From Bryobacterales bacterium (GTDB lineage Bacteria; Acidobacteriota; Terriglobia; Bryobacterales; Bryobacteraceae): a stretch of 12,028 nucleotides of DNA. The position numbers and the translations under genes are program-made. This document shows positions 11,712-12,028 of this stretch, piece after piece. Below the pieces are notes generated by a model. That model was not told the origin of the DNA. It ran no database searches and was given only the letters and a program-made list of their open reading frames with translations. The DNA lies in contig SHUN01000032.1 in the NCBI GenBank assembly GCA_009697495.1, forward strand, positions 1-12,028. Direction: 5' to 3'. Each line of letters starts with the position of its first letter. Position 1 is the first letter of the stretch.

Positions 11712-12028
11712 TTGCGAGAAAACACCGGATCCGCGCCCCTAAACGAACCAATCGGGCTGCGAACGTTCCTACTGGCCGTCTTGGTGTCCATCCTTTGGGG
11801 AGGCAATCTTGTCTCTATTCGCGTCGGCGTGGACAGTGTGCCGCCGCTTTGGAGCGCGTTCTGGCGCATGGCGGTGGGAACGGTGGTCGTCACTGGATGG
11901 GCGCTCTCCCGAGGCGTTTCCATCCGGCCGGCGCCCGGCGAGTGGAAATCGCTGTTCTATTTAGGCGTGCTGTTTACCGTGCAAATCGGACTGCTGAATA
12001 CGGCGGCGGCGATGACCTCGCCATCGTA
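11712..12028 (+). CDS. EamA/DMT-family membrane transporter, 3' end outside window
   Basis: The frame runs off the right edge after 105 codons. From about residue 16 it reads LRTFLLAVLVSILWGGN, the first helix and W-G motif of drug/metabolite transporters (EamA, PF00892). Then come VPPLWSAFWRMAVGTVVVTGWAL-type second-helix sequence (residues 43-65), a basic loop and FYLGVLFTVQIGLLNTAA (82-99). The full protein should have ten helices in two EamA repeats and export or import small metabolites; the substrate is not predictable. No ATG fits the frame before residue 53, so the TTG at 11712 is the likely start, 12 bases after GGAGAGG (11693-11699). An ATG at 11704 is better spaced to that site but opens a 12-codon frame out of phase (MKDCEKTPDPRP, stop at 11740-11742). 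The start is therefore uncertain, and a frameshift near 11740 is possible. Confidence 0.82.
   Translation, partial: MRENTGSAPLNEPIGLRTFLLAVLVSILWGGNLVSIRVGVDSVPPLWSAFWRMAVGTVVVTGWALSRGVSIRPAPGEWKSLFYLGVLFTVQIGLLNTAAAMTSPS

Noticed and set aside
11321..11923. 200-codon minus-strand frame across the BsuPI piece and EamA start
   Set aside because: It crosses two plus-strand frames with recognisable domains, and its own product has no coherent features.

Overview
The window most resembles a GC-rich, soil-type bacterial chromosome. My best guess is Acidobacteriota of the Solibacter/Bryobacter kind. The grounds are a rhizobial-style fused trpE(G), a bacterial squalene-pathway hpnE, a Tat-exported Gfo/Idh/MocA oxidoreductase, a secreted FPLxxGNxW/BsuPI-type protein and small glycine/KRSR membrane peptides. 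This is inference from gene content recalled from memory; no search was run. No IS element, phage gene, CRISPR array, tRNA or rRNA was seen. No stretch over 300 bases lacks a gene; the longest non-coding gap is about 73 bases.

Layout. (1) Bases 1-3921, plus strand: five closely packed genes. These are the 3' part of fused anthranilate synthase trpE(G); a 118-aa Cys/His-rich membrane protein overlapping it by 16 bases; a 37-aa single-span peptide; hpnE (hydroxysqualene dehydroxylase), reached through a chain of overlapping stop/start codons; and a small secreted carboxypeptidase-regulatory-like protein. (2) Bases 3926-5248, minus strand: a two-gene unit, pyrD (class 1B dihydroorotate dehydrogenase) then ridA. 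(3) Bases 5291-7288, plus strand: a hybrid sensor kinase with receiver and a C-terminal Hpt-like region that lacks its phospho-accepting histidine. (4) Bases 7285-9600, minus strand: a DapA/NAL-family aldolase followed after 3 bases by an aromatic-amino-acid-decarboxylase-like PLP enzyme. (5) Bases 9674-10954, plus strand: the Tat-exported Gfo/Idh/MocA oxidoreductase. (6) Bases 11000-11702: two overlapping frames that look like one secreted BsuPI-domain gene broken by deletion and frameshift. (7) Bases 11712 to the edge: the start of an EamA/DMT transporter.

How the genes fit together: trpE(G), pyrD and ridA are core amino-acid and pyrimidine metabolism, and hpnE belongs to squalene/hopanoid synthesis. 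The aldolase, decarboxylase and divergent exported oxidoreductase look like accessory carbon or amine metabolism with unknown substrates. Both convergent junctions (3921/3926 and 7285/7288) have essentially no intergenic space, and inverted repeats lie inside the coding ends.

I did not find a clearly new multi-gene defence or mobile system. The most unusual items are the His-less Hpt tail, the Cys/His-rich membrane protein, the nested stop/start chain before hpnE, the aldolase/decarboxylase pair and the apparently broken BsuPI gene.
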